From positions 32,172,716 through 32,236,715 of the forward strand of contig NC_035176.2 in the NCBI RefSeq assembly GCF_001659605.2: a stretch of DNA of 64,000 bases. Direction: 5' to 3'. The notes under the pieces are model-generated. The model did no database searches. It was given only the letters and a program-made list of their open reading frames with translations, and was not told the origin of the DNA. The DNA is from Manihot esculenta. Taxonomy: Eukaryota > Streptophyta > Magnoliopsida > Malpighiales > Euphorbiaceae. The translations under genes were made by a program, and so were the position numbers. Each line of letters opens with the position of its first letter. Within the stretch, counting starts at the first letter, position 1. Below, piece by piece: positions 48,633-59,800 of this stretch.

Positions 48633-48945
48633 CAAATGCGTGGTAAAAAATCCATACTATTATAACTCAATTCTTTGGGATGAAATTTCTTAAATTTCTT
48701 AATATTTGGTTTGTTCAATTTTGTCCTTGGTCGACTGGAGGTGACTTCAAGAGTGCAAAATACTCATTAAAGAGTTTGATTTCCTTGCTATACTTTGAAT
48801 TTTTGACGAAAGAGTTACCAAATTATGGCCATTAGTTTGATTTCCTTCATTTATGCCGAAATTTTTTTTCAAATTCAATTTATGAATTTAAAAATAAATT
48901 GAATAAAGTAATTTACTTATAAAATAAATAAATTTATATATATAG

Positions 48946-49442
48946 TGATGACTGCTGGATTCCTTCACCCCGGACCAGGGGCTTGACCACAGCCCAAGAC
49001 CCATGACGTAGAGGCCCACACACCTAATATACATAACAAGCCTGGCTCATCCAACCTTCAAGGCCGGACTCGACCCATCTTCCTCACTCAAGCCGGCCCG
49101 GTCCGCATGGAGCAGGCCCTCTCCACTCAGGCTTAGCATCCGGCCCAACTCTCGGTCCAGCCCAAGATCCAGAAAAATATTCACCAGACAACCTGGCAGA
49201 TCCGCTCGGGCGTACGCACGGGGAGAATCAGAGGCTGTTACGCATGGAGCAGGCGGCTGATACCCCAGTACTTCCGAATCCGCATGGCAGAGACGCGTGG
49301 TCCAATCCTGGAGAGATCTTTACACGTCACCAGCAAGCAAGACAATGTATAAAAGAGGAGTCCCCTCCTCAGAAAGTTTAAGCCTTATTCTGTAATAGAA
49401 AAACCCTGGTAAAACCCTATTCTATTGGATCTCAGATCATCA
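48946..49442 (+). repeat. Gypsy 5' LTR (497 bp)
   Basis: TG..CA-bounded LTR containing a TATAAAAG promoter box at 49348-49355. GC-richer than the AT-rich target. The seven differences from the 3' LTR lie at scattered sites and are all transitions. Confidence 0.95.
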
Positions 49443-49444
49443 AT

Positions 49445-49462
49445 TGGCGCCGTCTGTGGGAA
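49445..49462 (+). other. Gypsy primer-binding site
   Basis: TGGCGCCGTCTGTGGGAA begins two bases inside the 5' LTR. The TGGCGCCG start is the usual primer-binding type of plant Tat and Athila gypsy elements. I do not assign the tRNA. Confidence 0.8.
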
Positions 49463-49520
49463 ACGAATGAGATCTTTTCATCACTGGAGTTTTCACTTTC
49501 ACAACCCACTGAGATCCACG

Positions 49521-52500
49521 ATGGCAAACCACCAAGACAGTAACCTTAATATTCCAAATGACCTGAGCTCTGCCCAAGATGGGCAGCAGTTCTCCTTTTC
49601 TAGCCCTACAACGTTGAATAACCAAACACCTATCTCTCTTAATCCCTCGCCAAGCCTGGCAGGGAATACTCCCACCATGACCCTGTCTAACCAAGACATT
49701 CAAACCATGGCTCTCCAGCTACAAACCACTGCCCACTGGTTGGGGCAGATAATGCAACAAACGGGACTTAGCACCCCAGTAAACGCACTCCCAGTAGTGG
49801 AGGAACCCAGAACCGATGAACCCCAACCTACCTCTGCCCGCCTCCAAACTAACAACCACAATGCCAGAGAAGAGGAAGAATCGGAGGCCCGAATCCATGG
49901 GAGAAGGGCAAGAGAGTGGATAGAAAATGAAGAGGTGAATGACTATTCTGCTGAAACAACCAGGGAAACGGGAACTGAAACAGAGGAGGAAGAATGTAGT
50001 TTGGGCAAAAGATCCAGCCCGGAAGACGAGAAAATGAACCAAAAGCTGAAAAGGTTGAAGGAGCAGCTCCTAGCCGAGCTGGGTAAGAAAGATCAGAGTC
50101 AAACCTCCTTGCCTACTTCTTCTCCCTTCTCAAAGTTAATGCAGCAGGAGACCGTTCCCAAAAAGTTTATGATGCCGCCGATGGCGGCCTATAATGGAGC
50201 TGGTAACCCGAGAGAGCATGTCATGAACTATAAGACCTTCATGGAGTTGCAAACTCTGTCAGATGCTCTGATGTGCAAGGTGTTCCCAACAACGCTCGCG
50301 GGACCAGCGAGGGCATGGTTCAACAGCCTGGAGGCCGGAAGCATTCAAAGTTTCGGAGATCTGGCCACTCGCTTCATTAGCCGGTTTGTAGCCGGGGTGC
50401 CAGCAGATAGGAAGACGAGCTATCTAGAAACAGTGAGACAAAAAGCTGGTGAATCCCTCAGAGAGTATGTTGCCCGTTTCAATACGGAGGCCCTGCAGAT
50501 TCCCGAGCTTGACGAAGGAAGGGCGGTAGAGGCCATGCAAAAGGGAACAACCTCTGCCGAGTTCTTTGGCTCTCTGAGCAGGAAACCTCCGACCTCACTG
50601 GCCGAGTTGATGATGAGGGCGGAAAAGTATATAAGGCAGGATGACGCCTTAGTAACGAGTAGATTTGCCAAAGGGGTGGAAGGAAAAGAGAAAGCCCCAG
50701 AGGAAGGGAGGTCGGAGAAACACGAGAAGAAGCGTGGAAAGAGGCCTGAGCCGTACAAGCAGACCTGGGAAAGAAGGGATCAAAGGCCTCCTCCTCCTCG
50801 GGTTCTCGAACCAAGAGTGCTCCCTCCTTGGGTCCCGGAGAAACCGACTCCATTAAATGCGTCCAGAGCCGAAGTGCTCATGGCTGTCCAGGATAAGGAG
50901 TTTCTCCAGTGGCCCACACCTTTGAAGTCGGAAGCAGATCAGAGGAATCCTGACAAGTATTGTCAATACCACCGGACGCATGGCCACGATACAAATAACT
51001 GTTTTCAGTTAATCGCGGAGATTGAAAGATTGATAAAAAGGGGGCATCTCAAAAATTTTGTGAAGAAACCAGAGGGGCAGAGGCCTCAACCCGGTCCGGC
51101 AGCCCAGATGCCCAGGAGAACTGGAGCTGGACCAGTGAATGATGGGTCCAGTGGGACTATTAATATGATTGTTGGAGGAACTGGAGGACGGATGAACCGT
51201 CGAGGGAAGAAGAGAAACCGGGAAGGGGAGACCAGCAATGGCGAGGTTATGCAGATCGTTGAACACTCTCCCATGACCATCGCTTTCTCTTCGGAGGATG
51301 CACAGGGCATTCAGATGCCCCATGATGACGCGCTTGTCGTTGAAGCAGTCATTCATAATTTTCGGGTGAAGAAGGTTCTGGTGGATGATGGGAGTAAGGT
51401 CAATTTATTGTCATATCGGGTTTTCCAGCAGATGGGAATCCCAGAGGAACAGCTGGTTCGGGACCAGTCACCCATCAAAGGGATAGGAGGAGCACCGGTA
51501 CTTGTGGAAGGGAAGGTGAAGTTGGCCCTTACCTTGGGAGAAGCACCCAGGGCTCGCACCCATCATGAGGTGTTTTTGGTGGTCAAACTCCCACTAAGCT
51601 ACAATGCGATTTTGGGGAGGCCGGCGTTGTTCAACTTCGAAGCTGTCACTAGCATCAGGTATCTGGCACTCAAGTTCCCAACGGAAGGAGGAGTGGGAAT
51701 GGTCCGGGGCAGCCAGGAAGAAGCAAGGGCAGTATACTTGGCCACAGTGACGGAACCGAACTCAACCAGAGAAGCGCTTGATTCGGAAGTTTTGGAGGTC
51801 AGGGATGAGACAAAGGAAGCCCGGACAGAACCCGTAGGAGAGCTGGAGACCTTCTCTCTATCAGAAGAAGAAGCGAGTAAGGTCTTCAGTCTCAATGCCG
51901 GCCTCACCAAAGAACAAAAAGGTGAAGCCATGGCCCTGATCCGAAGTCACTCGCCGACCTTCGCATGGAAGCCCTCAGACATGCCGGGAATTGACCCCAA
52001 AGTGATGACACACCGATTGAATGTCCTCCCCGAGGCCAAGCCTGTAAAGCAGAAGAAGAGAGTAGTGGGAAGAGAAAAGCAGCAAGCCACCCGGGAGGAA
52101 GTGCAGAAGCTAGAAGAGGCAGGTTTTATTAGGGAAGTTATGTACCCACAGTGGTTGGCCAATCCTGTGTTAGTCAAAAAAGCCAATGGCAAATACAGGA
52201 TGTGTATAGATTTTACCGACCTGAATAAGGCCTGCCCTAAAGATTGTTACCCCCTCCCCGATATTAATAAGATGGTCGACTCGACAGCCGGTTTTGATTA
52301 TATGTCTTCTTTGAATGCTATGTCCGGTTACCACCAAATCCCAATGGAAAAGACGGATGAGGAGAAGACCTCATTTATAACTGAAGACGGGACTTACTGC
52401 TACAGAGCTATGCCCTTCGGATTAAGAAATGCCTGGGCAACTTACCAACGATTAATGAATAAAATCTTTAAGAATCAGATCGGTAGGAATGTAGAAGTGT

Positions 52501-55097
52501 ATGTGGATGACATGGTGGTTAAAAGTTCAACTTTCCAACAACACATAACGGATTTAAAGGAGATATTTGGGGTATTAGATCAACACAGGATGAAGTTGAA
52601 TCCAGCAAAGTGTGCTTTCTTCATCCGGGGAGGAAAGTTCTTGGGATACATGGTGAGTGGAAAAGGCATTGAGCCCAATCCGGAGAAGGTGGAAGCCATA
52701 TTAAATATGCCAGAGCCGACCTGTGTAAGGGACGTTCAGAGATTAACCGGGAGAGTGGTGGCGCTTCACCGATTTATGTCAAGGTCGGCAGAAAAGTGTT
52801 TGCCATTCTTCAAAAAATTGAGGAAGGTCCCGAATTTTGAATGGACAGAAGACTGCCAAAAAGCCTTCACAGAGCTTAAGGAATACCTCAGCTCGCCTCA
52901 CGTGCTCAGCAGCCCCATAAAAGGGGAAGAACTCCTGATATACTTGGCAGCCTCAGAGCAAGCAGTCAGCGCAGTACTAGTAAGAGTGGAAGAAGGGGAG
53001 CAGAAACCTGTTTTCTACGTCAGCAAGGTACTCAGAGACACTGAGGTCAGATACTCAAACATCGAAAAATTGGCGTATGCCTTGTTGTTAGCAGTCCGGA
53101 AATTCAAAGTTTATCTGGAAGGCCACCAAGGAGTTGTGATGACGGACCAACCTTTAAAGAAGATCATACGTAGGCCGGAAACTTCAGGACGGATGTTAGC
53201 ATGGTCCGTGGAAATCAGCCCTTACTGTCTGGAGTACCGACCTCGGACAGCTATAAAATCTCAAGCGCTGGCTGACTTCATAGCAGAATGCTCATTCAAC
53301 GAGGAGAAGGAAGGATCATCCTCGGGGATACCAAGAAAAGAAGGAGAGGGAGAGCTTTCCCAAGAGTCCAGCTGGAAGCTATATGTAGACGGAGCATCAG
53401 GCTCTGAGGGCAGTGGCGCTGGGATAATACTTAAGGGGCCGGAAGGCTTTAAAGTATGTTATGCCTTACGGCTAGAATTCAAAGCTTCTAATAATGTGGC
53501 CGAATATGAAGCCTTGGTGAACGGAATGTTGGTAGCTTTGGAAATAGGGGTAACCGACCTCGAAGTAAATAGTGACTCTCAGCTGGTAATCAACCAGGTG
53601 ACGGGAGTATATCAGGCCAGAGATCCCATCATGCAGAGTTATCTTGATAAAGTAAAAACTGTGGAAGCCGACCTCACAAGCCGAGGAGTTACTATGAGAT
53701 TTCAGAAGATACCTCGAGATGAAAATGAGGAGGCAGACCTGCTTAGTCGACTAACCAAAGAAGAGTTAGAGCAGCTCCCTGATGAAGTATACATACAGCA
53801 TATCAGCACACCTGCTTTCAAGAAGACAAACACAGTACTGCAGGTGGAGCAGGGCCCAACTTGGATGACTCCATACCTGAGATACTTGGAAAAGGGCGAA
53901 CTCCCCGAGGATACAGTTGAAGCCAAAAAGATAGCAGCTCGAGCTGCCAATTACCAAGTAATAAGGGGAACTTTATACAGAAAAGGGAAGTCCAGCCCAT
54001 GGCTCCGGTGTGTGAATCCGGAAGAAGCTGCAAAAGTAATGGAGGAAATACATAGAGGCCTGTGTGGGGCTCACGAGGGAGCAGGGACATTAGCTAACAA
54101 AATATTCAGGCAAGGATACTACTGGCCCACTGTTAAAAAAGAAGCAGAGGAGTTTGTCCGGAGGTGTGACGTATGTCAAAGATTTGCTAATGCTATCAGG
54201 ACCCCTGCCACTCCTCAAGCAAGCATATCCAGTCCATGGCCTTTCTCACAATGGGGAATTGACATCCTGGGACCTTTCCCCAAGACTACAGGGCAAAGGA
54301 AATTCGTAGTGGTGGCTGTGGAATATTTCTCGAAATGGCCAGAGGCAGAAGCAATAGCCACAATCACAGCTCGCAAGATGATAGATTTCGTATGGGGACA
54401 TATCATCTGCAGATTTGGCGTACCAAGAGTACTTATCTCAGACAACGGCAGACAATTTGACTGCAGCACTTTCAGGGCCTTTACGACGAACATGGGCATA
54501 TGGCATAAGTTCTCCTCCGTGGCTCACCCTCAGACTAATGGCCAAACGGAAGTCACTAATAGAGCTATCCTTCAAGGATTAAAGAAACGGCTGGATGGCG
54601 CAAAGGAGAATTGGGCAGAAGAACTCAATAGCACTCTATGGGCACTCCGAACCACTCCCAGAGCGCCCACTCAAGAAACCCCGTTTGCACTTGCTTATGG
54701 CACAGAGGCTGTAGTCCCAGTTGAGCTGCAGATCCCCACTCATCGAGTTCAATTCGTTAGTGAGAACGCTAATGGGGACAAATTAAGAAGCAACCTAGAT
54801 GCTCTTGAGGAAGTTAGGGAAGAAGCCCAAGTCCGAACTGCTGCTTATCAACAACGAGCGGCAAGATATTACAATCAAAAGGTCAGAGAAAGAAGCTTGA
54901 AGGTGGGAGACCTGACTTTAAGAAACCTGGAAGCTACAGGAAAAAGAGCAGCCGCAGGCAAGCTAGCACCGACCTGGGAAGGTCCATTCAAGGTGACAAA
55001 AGTAGTTAAGCCCGGGGTATACCGAATCGAAGATATGCAAGGAAACCCCGAGCCCCACGCTTGGAACATCCAGCACCTAAAAAGGTATTTTCCTTGA
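49521..55097 (+). CDS. Gypsy gag-pol polyprotein, open frame with altered reverse transcriptase
   Basis: The frame is open from 49425, but its first codons lie in the LTR and primer-binding site. The ATG at 49521 (MANHQDSNLN) or 49467 is more likely the start, giving about 1,858 residues from 49521. Order: gag with a capsid domain (around REHVMNYKTFMELQ), aspartic protease (VLVDDGSKVNLL), reverse transcriptase, RNase H, a second RNase H-like domain (LYVDGASGSEGSGAGI, AEYEAL, NSDSQL), integrase zinc site (GAHEGAGTL, CDVCQRF) and catalytic core (GIDILGPFP, ISDNGRQF, NGQTEVTNRA). The RT box EVYVDDMVV is intact. Motif A, usually with Asp, reads SLNAMSGYHQI, so the first catalytic Asp is Asn (52314-52316). 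Motif B reads LRNAWATYQ, where a Gly is expected (52434-52436). The element probably cannot reverse-transcribe unaided, although no stop or frameshift is present. Confidence 0.93.
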   Translation: MANHQDSNLNIPNDLSSAQDGQQFSFSSPTTLNNQTPISLNPSPSLAGNTPTMTLSNQDIQTMALQLQTTAHWLGQIMQQTGLSTPVNALPVVEEPRTDEPQPTSARLQTNNHNAREEEESEARIHGRRAREWIENEEVNDYSAETTRETGTETEEEECSLGKRSSPEDEKMNQKLKRLKEQLLAELGKKDQSQTSLPTSSPFSKLMQQETVPKKFMMPPMAAYNGAGNPREHVMNYKTFMELQTLSDALMCKVFPTTLAGPARAWFNSLEAGSIQSFGDLATRFISRFVAGVPADRKTSYLETVRQKAGESLREYVARFNTEALQIPELDEGRAVEAMQKGTTSAEFFGSLSRKPPTSLAELMMRAEKYIRQDDALVTSRFAKGVEGKEKAPEEGRSEKHEKKRGKRPEPYKQTWERRDQRPPPPRVLEPRVLPPWVPEKPTPLNASRAEVLMAVQDKEFLQWPTPLKSEADQRNPDKYCQYHRTHGHDTNNCFQLIAEIERLIKRGHLKNFVKKPEGQRPQPGPAAQMPRRTGAGPVNDGSSGTINMIVGGTGGRMNRRGKKRNREGETSNGEVMQIVEHSPMTIAFSSEDAQGIQMPHDDALVVEAVIHNFRVKKVLVDDGSKVNLLSYRVFQQMGIPEEQLVRDQSPIKGIGGAPVLVEGKVKLALTLGEAPRARTHHEVFLVVKLPLSYNAILGRPALFNFEAVTSIRYLALKFPTEGGVGMVRGSQEEARAVYLATVTEPNSTREALDSEVLEVRDETKEARTEPVGELETFSLSEEEASKVFSLNAGLTKEQKGEAMALIRSHSPTFAWKPSDMPGIDPKVMTHRLNVLPEAKPVKQKKRVVGREKQQATREEVQKLEEAGFIREVMYPQWLANPVLVKKANGKYRMCIDFTDLNKACPKDCYPLPDINKMVDSTAGFDYMSSLNAMSGYHQIPMEKTDEEKTSFITEDGTYCYRAMPFGLRNAWATYQRLMNKIFKNQIGRNVEVYVDDMVVKSSTFQQHITDLKEIFGVLDQHRMKLNPAKCAFFIRGGKFLGYMVSGKGIEPNPEKVEAILNMPEPTCVRDVQRLTGRVVALHRFMSRSAEKCLPFFKKLRKVPNFEWTEDCQKAFTELKEYLSSPHVLSSPIKGEELLIYLAASEQAVSAVLVRVEEGEQKPVFYVSKVLRDTEVRYSNIEKLAYALLLAVRKFKVYLEGHQGVVMTDQPLKKIIRRPETSGRMLAWSVEISPYCLEYRPRTAIKSQALADFIAECSFNEEKEGSSSGIPRKEGEGELSQESSWKLYVDGASGSEGSGAGIILKGPEGFKVCYALRLEFKASNNVAEYEALVNGMLVALEIGVTDLEVNSDSQLVINQVTGVYQARDPIMQSYLDKVKTVEADLTSRGVTMRFQKIPRDENEEADLLSRLTKEELEQLPDEVYIQHISTPAFKKTNTVLQVEQGPTWMTPYLRYLEKGELPEDTVEAKKIAARAANYQVIRGTLYRKGKSSPWLRCVNPEEAAKVMEEIHRGLCGAHEGAGTLANKIFRQGYYWPTVKKEAEEFVRRCDVCQRFANAIRTPATPQASISSPWPFSQWGIDILGPFPKTTGQRKFVVVAVEYFSKWPEAEAIATITARKMIDFVWGHIICRFGVPRVLISDNGRQFDCSTFRAFTTNMGIWHKFSSVAHPQTNGQTEVTNRAILQGLKKRLDGAKENWAEELNSTLWALRTTPRAPTQETPFALAYGTEAVVPVELQIPTHRVQFVSENANGDKLRSNLDALEEVREEAQVRTAAYQQRAARYYNQKVRERSLKVGDLTLRNLEATGKRAAAGKLAPTWEGPFKVTKVVKPGVYRIEDMQGNPEPHAWNIQHLKRYFP

Positions 55098-55272
55098 AAT
55101 ATTCGTAAAGAAAAACGTTGTATTTTGACAGACATGAGAAAATAAAGATCGTTTATACAATGTGATTATCTTTATGAATAACGTTCTACATAAAACAAGG
55201 CCTCAGCCAGGCACAAAACCAGCTGAGATGACGAAGCGACAGTAAGGCCAATAAGCCTGAATTTTGTACAAA
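55098..55272 (+). other. Spacer between pol and the tandem array
   Basis: 175 bases of noncoding element sequence after the pol stop codon. No motif was recognised. Confidence 0.5.
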
Positions 55273-56176
55273 CAACCGGCGAGGCCCCGAGGTCGTCCCG
55301 GAAATTCAAAGAAAAACAGGATCCCGTAAGATCTCCTGAAGTCAAAAACAACCGGCGAGGCCCCGAGGTCGTCCCGGAAATTCAAAGAAAAACAGGATCC
55401 CGTAAGATCTCCTGAAGTAAAAAATAACCGGCGAGGCCCCGAGGTCGTCCCGGAAATTCAAAGAAAAACAGGATTCCGTAAGATCTCCTGAAGTCAAAAA
55501 CAACCGGCGAGGCCCCGAGGTCGTCCCGGAAATTCAAAAGAAAAACAGGATCCCGTAAGATCTCCTGAAGTCAAAAACAATCGGCGAGGCCCCGAGGTCG
55601 TCCCGAAAATTCAAAGAAAAACAGGATCCCGTAAGATCTCCTGAAGTCAAAAACAACCGGCGAGGCCCCGAGGTCGTCCCGGAAATTCAAAGAAAAATAG
55701 GATCCCGTAAGATCTCCTGAAGTCAAAAACAACCGGCGAGGCCCCGAGGTCGTCCCGGAAATTCAAAGAAAAACAGGATCCCGTAAGATCTCCTGAAGTC
55801 AAAAACAACCGGCGAGGCCCCGAGGTCGTCCCGGAAATTCAAAGAAAAACAGGATCCCGTAAGATCTCCTGAAGTCAAAAACAACCGGCGAGGCCCCGAG
55901 GTCGTCCCGGAAATTCAAAGAAAAACAGGATCCCGTAAGATCTCCTGAAGTCAAAAACAACCGGCGAGGCCCCGAGGTCGTCCCGGAAATTCAAAAGAAA
56001 AACAGGATCCCGTAAGATCTCCTGAAGTCAAAAACAACCGGCGAGGCCCCGAGGTCGTCCCGAAAATTCAAAAGAAAAACAGGATCTCGTAAGATCTCCT
56101 GAAGTCAAAAACAACCGGCGAGGTCCCGAGGTCGTCCCGGAAATCCAAAGAAAAACAGGATCCCGTAAGATCTCCT
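55273..56176. repeat. Tandem array of twelve 76-77-bp units inside the gypsy element
   Basis: Units start at 55273, 55349, 55425, 55501, 55578, 55654, 55730, 55806, 55882, 55958, 56035 and 56112. Each reads roughly caaccggcgaggccccgagg, tcgtcccggaaattcaaaga, aaaacaggatcccgtaagat, ctcctgaagtcaaaaa. Most are 76 bp; three have one extra A in the caaag run. Identity between units is very high, with scattered single changes, so homogenisation is recent. The array lies between pol and the antisense gene, as noncoding tandem repeats often do in Tat/Ogre elements. Confidence 0.95.
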
Positions 56177-56277
56177 AGGTCGGTGAAGGACTTAAGAGCC
56201 TCCCGAAAGGAAAAATTTCTCCACAGGAACAACTTATAAAATCCAATTCCGACCTCGGAAAGAGAAGAGCCCAGAGC

Positions 56278-56317
<40 letters not shown>

Positions 56318-56809
56318 GGTCGAGCTCCCAGCTCGGATAGACTTATATTCTTACAAAACTCAAGGTTGAGCTCTCAGCCCAGACCAATATTCACGAAGGC
56401 CCAAGACCGAGCTCTCAGCTCGGATAGACTCATATCCTTAAAGGATCAAGATACGAAGGCTAAAGAGAAAGGCCGAGCTCCCTCCATAGAAAGATTCGTA
56501 AAATCCTTAGGAGGATAAAAAGGCTATAGTCAACGCCTAAGTCAGTTTATCCGGACCAAATATACGAAGTCACAACCAAGAACGAAGAACTAAAAACCAA
56601 AAACTGACATGATAGTTGCTTTGATTATAATGGTATAAGATTTGATCTCTCAGACTATCAGCTGAGAGCTAAGCTCACAACTTAAGATTAATTCAGAGCT
56701 TATGAATGAAAATATGTAGTTTACATCACGAATACGAAAAGTAGAGATAAATGTCAAGAAATATGAAAAACAAGAAGGAAACTAATATTTCATTAATAGC
56801 TATTACAAT
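56177..56809. other. Noncoding gypsy spacer with 34-A polypurine run
   Basis: Contains an uninterrupted run of 34 A at 56281-56314 followed by GGGGG, which together form a 39-base polypurine tract. After it are degenerate repeats of gagctcccagctcggataga type (56325-56480). This separates the array from the 3' end of the antisense gene. A role as an extra plus-strand priming site is possible but unproven. Confidence 0.6.
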
Positions 56810-59800
56810 TTATCCCTCCGTTGAGGCAGGCGGATAAATAGTCCTTAAAGGACTTACATCAGTAAGAACACCCTCGCCTGCATTATCTCTATTTACAGCC
56901 ACCTCCGAAGGAAGCTCGGTGTCCCTTGGGCCAGAGCTCTCAACATTAATAGTAGGGGCAACTTCTGACCCAAGGTGGAGGCCGTCTTTTTCAGAATCAG
57001 GATCATCCTCCTCTGACCCTATCTCGATTTCCCCTGATGAAGACTCAGCTGGCCGGTCTATGTTCCTCCGAGAATCTCCTCGGGGCAAAGGGAAATCATC
57101 CTCCCCGTATAGCACTGACTCGCCATCTGAATCCACTTCGCGCCTACGAAGCTTGGCTAAAGGAATATCAGGAGCCTGTCTAGCTTCTCTTAAACCGCGA
57201 TTGTAGCCAGTTACATACATGCGGTAGGCCTTATCAAAGATAGCCTGTTTCATTTCACTAGAAGCTTTATACTCATCAAGATGTTCTTCACAAGCCTTGG
57301 CTACAAATTTCTCAAACTCAGAAGAGTCTTTGTAGTCCTGAAGATGAGCTTCACAGGCCTGATCAATTTTAACCTTCAGCTCATCAGACTCCTGATACTC
57401 CACTATGTACTGTTCACGCTTCAGCTGAGCTTTCCCTTCGACATACTTCACCACCTCAAGCAGGGCTAAACATTTACGTTCCAAAGCCCTGACTTCATTT
57501 TTCAGCTGTTGTTGGCGAAGGTTGAACTCTTCAGCCGATAAAGACAGATCTTTGATACGTTCAGAACTTGTGCCCAATTCCTGCTCAAGGACATCCACCC
57601 GGGCTAGGGCACTTTCCCTCTGAGCCTTCACCTCATTCAGGTGAGCTTGAAGCCCCTCAAAATCAGCCTTTAAGGCCTCATGTTGGCGCTGGACCTCGGC
57701 TTTTTGGCCAACAGCCTCATCCCTCTCCTGAAGGGCCGTTGTCATAGAGGACAGCTGTTTTACAACCTCTACACAACGAGCTTCCACTTCAGCTGCCCTC
57801 TCATCAGACTCCTGGAGAACCCTGCGAGTACGAGACAGCTCTGATTCCAGGGATTTGCTATGCTCTGCCGCCTCAACCGCTCTGTCCTCAGCTTTTTTAG
57901 AGGCCTCCAGCGCAGAATGTAACTCCACCTGGAGAGACTGGATCTGCTCCCGAGCGGCTGCCAGGTGGCCCCTCGCGTCGCTGGTGGCAGTCAGGTTTTC
58001 ATCACGACGCGCTTCTTCGATCCGGCGGTCCACGGACTCCCGGAGAGAGAGGTCACGGGCATCCACCTCCATAACCAGGCCTAACATCTAGTACGGAAGA
58101 ACAATTGTCAAGAACAGAAACAAAGCAAACTCAAGGAGAAGTGAAAAGAAAAAGAAATAATAACTTACCATCAGAAGCATTTCTCCAATCGTAGATCCGA
58201 GCTCCTCCCGAGAGCGAGATTGGAAGGACACCTGCTCCTTGGTAGAACTGGCCAAGTAACCAGTCAGGGCCAGAAGACGAGGATCCGAAGCCTCTGTTAT
58301 CCCGCCGAACATCCGCTCCCGGAGAAGTGCGGCAACAGCAGAGGCCGGAGACTCAGAGGAAATGCTTGACAGGTCCAGAATGCTGTCAGTAGGGGACAAC
58401 GAAGGAACAGAAGAAACACCCTTCCCCTTCCCAATGGTAGAAAGAGGTGGGGAAGGACCCGCAGCAGTCTTGGATTTCTTACGAGCAGGAGATGGGACAG
58501 GCGTCCCAGAAGGGGTCGGACGCTTGCCCCCGGTCTTTGAGGGGACACCCTCAGATCCCTCAGGCTCAGTCCTCACAGGGGCAGGGGCACCTTCACCAGA
58601 AACCTCTGGGCTTTGATCCTCTAGGAGGATGATCTCCATCCCTGTTCCAGAGGTCTCCTTGTCTTCAACAGGGGACTTAAATTCCTCCCCTAACACCCCC
58701 TCAGTAGAATGGACGGCACCCTGCCCCACTCGTTCAGTAGCTTGGGTCTGCTCCACAATAGCTAGGGAAGTTCCCCCCGCGACCTCTGAGGAGGCTGGAA
58801 TGGATCCAGATCCTTCAGCAGGCGCCGAGGTTGAGCTCGACCCACCATGGCTAGACGGCCGAGCTGATTTGATGCTGCGAGAGCTCGGCTTGGAAGTTCG
58901 AGAAGAAGCTTTGATGGGAGGTCGGCTGACCTTCTTCGAGGAAGCGGTCTGAGCCAGCTCTGCAGCAATCTCAGTTACAGAACGCCCATCCCCAAAGGCA
59001 TCAAAAATTGCATGCATGTTCTCCCGAGACAGGTCAAAATTCTTGGGGAATTTGATGCCATCCATTTTAACCTCAGAAGCTACAAGAAACACGAAGTTAT
59101 AAAGAGTTAGCATACTTCATGATGTTATGAGCAAAGAAAAAAACAAAATAGTCGGACAAAGCACTATACCCGTGTCCCGGATATCCCTAAGGTTGGACGC
59201 AAACATACACTTCTCGACATCATACTTCCTCTCAACGGAAGTCAGCCGAAGCAGCCCGACCTGCTCAATAAGACTCAATTCGGGCAGATCGTTGCAGCCC
59301 GGATAGACCTCCCCCCACCTTAGGTCCACATCCCACGATCGGCAGGACCCTAGTTTTAACTCGGCCACAAGGAAATTCTCTACCCATCCCTTTATAGAAT
59401 CCTTGTAGCCCGTAAGAAGAGACAGCCCATTACGAGGGGAAAAGTAATAGAAGTTTTGCTTCGCCCTAACCAAACGGAAAAAAGTGACAAACAGACAGGC
59501 CGTAGGTGCGAAATCCCAACCTAGACAGATAGACTCGAAACAGGACATGAATAAAATGGAATTTGGGGATAACATTCGAGGAGTTACCCCAAAGTATTCA
59601 AAGACCTCAACAAAGAAAGGGGTAAAAGGTAACGGTAGACCAAATTCTCTCTGCTTCAGGAAAAACACTATGCTACGAACCTCTTGGGGATCCACCAAAC
59701 CAGGAGGGCGAGGGTAAGGAAGAACTATCCTCTCATTCGGAAGAGGTGCTCGAATAAGATACAACGGAGTATCTAAAAGCCTCCGGGAAATGTGATTAGT

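Noticed and set aside
49425..49520. Start of gag-pol at the first ATG of the open frame
   Set aside because: This ATG lies inside the LTR and the frame crosses the primer-binding site; an internal ATG is more plausible.
55273..56176. CRISPR-like array
   Set aside because: The units are directly abutting tandem copies without unique spacers, in a plant retrotransposon. It is a satellite-type array.
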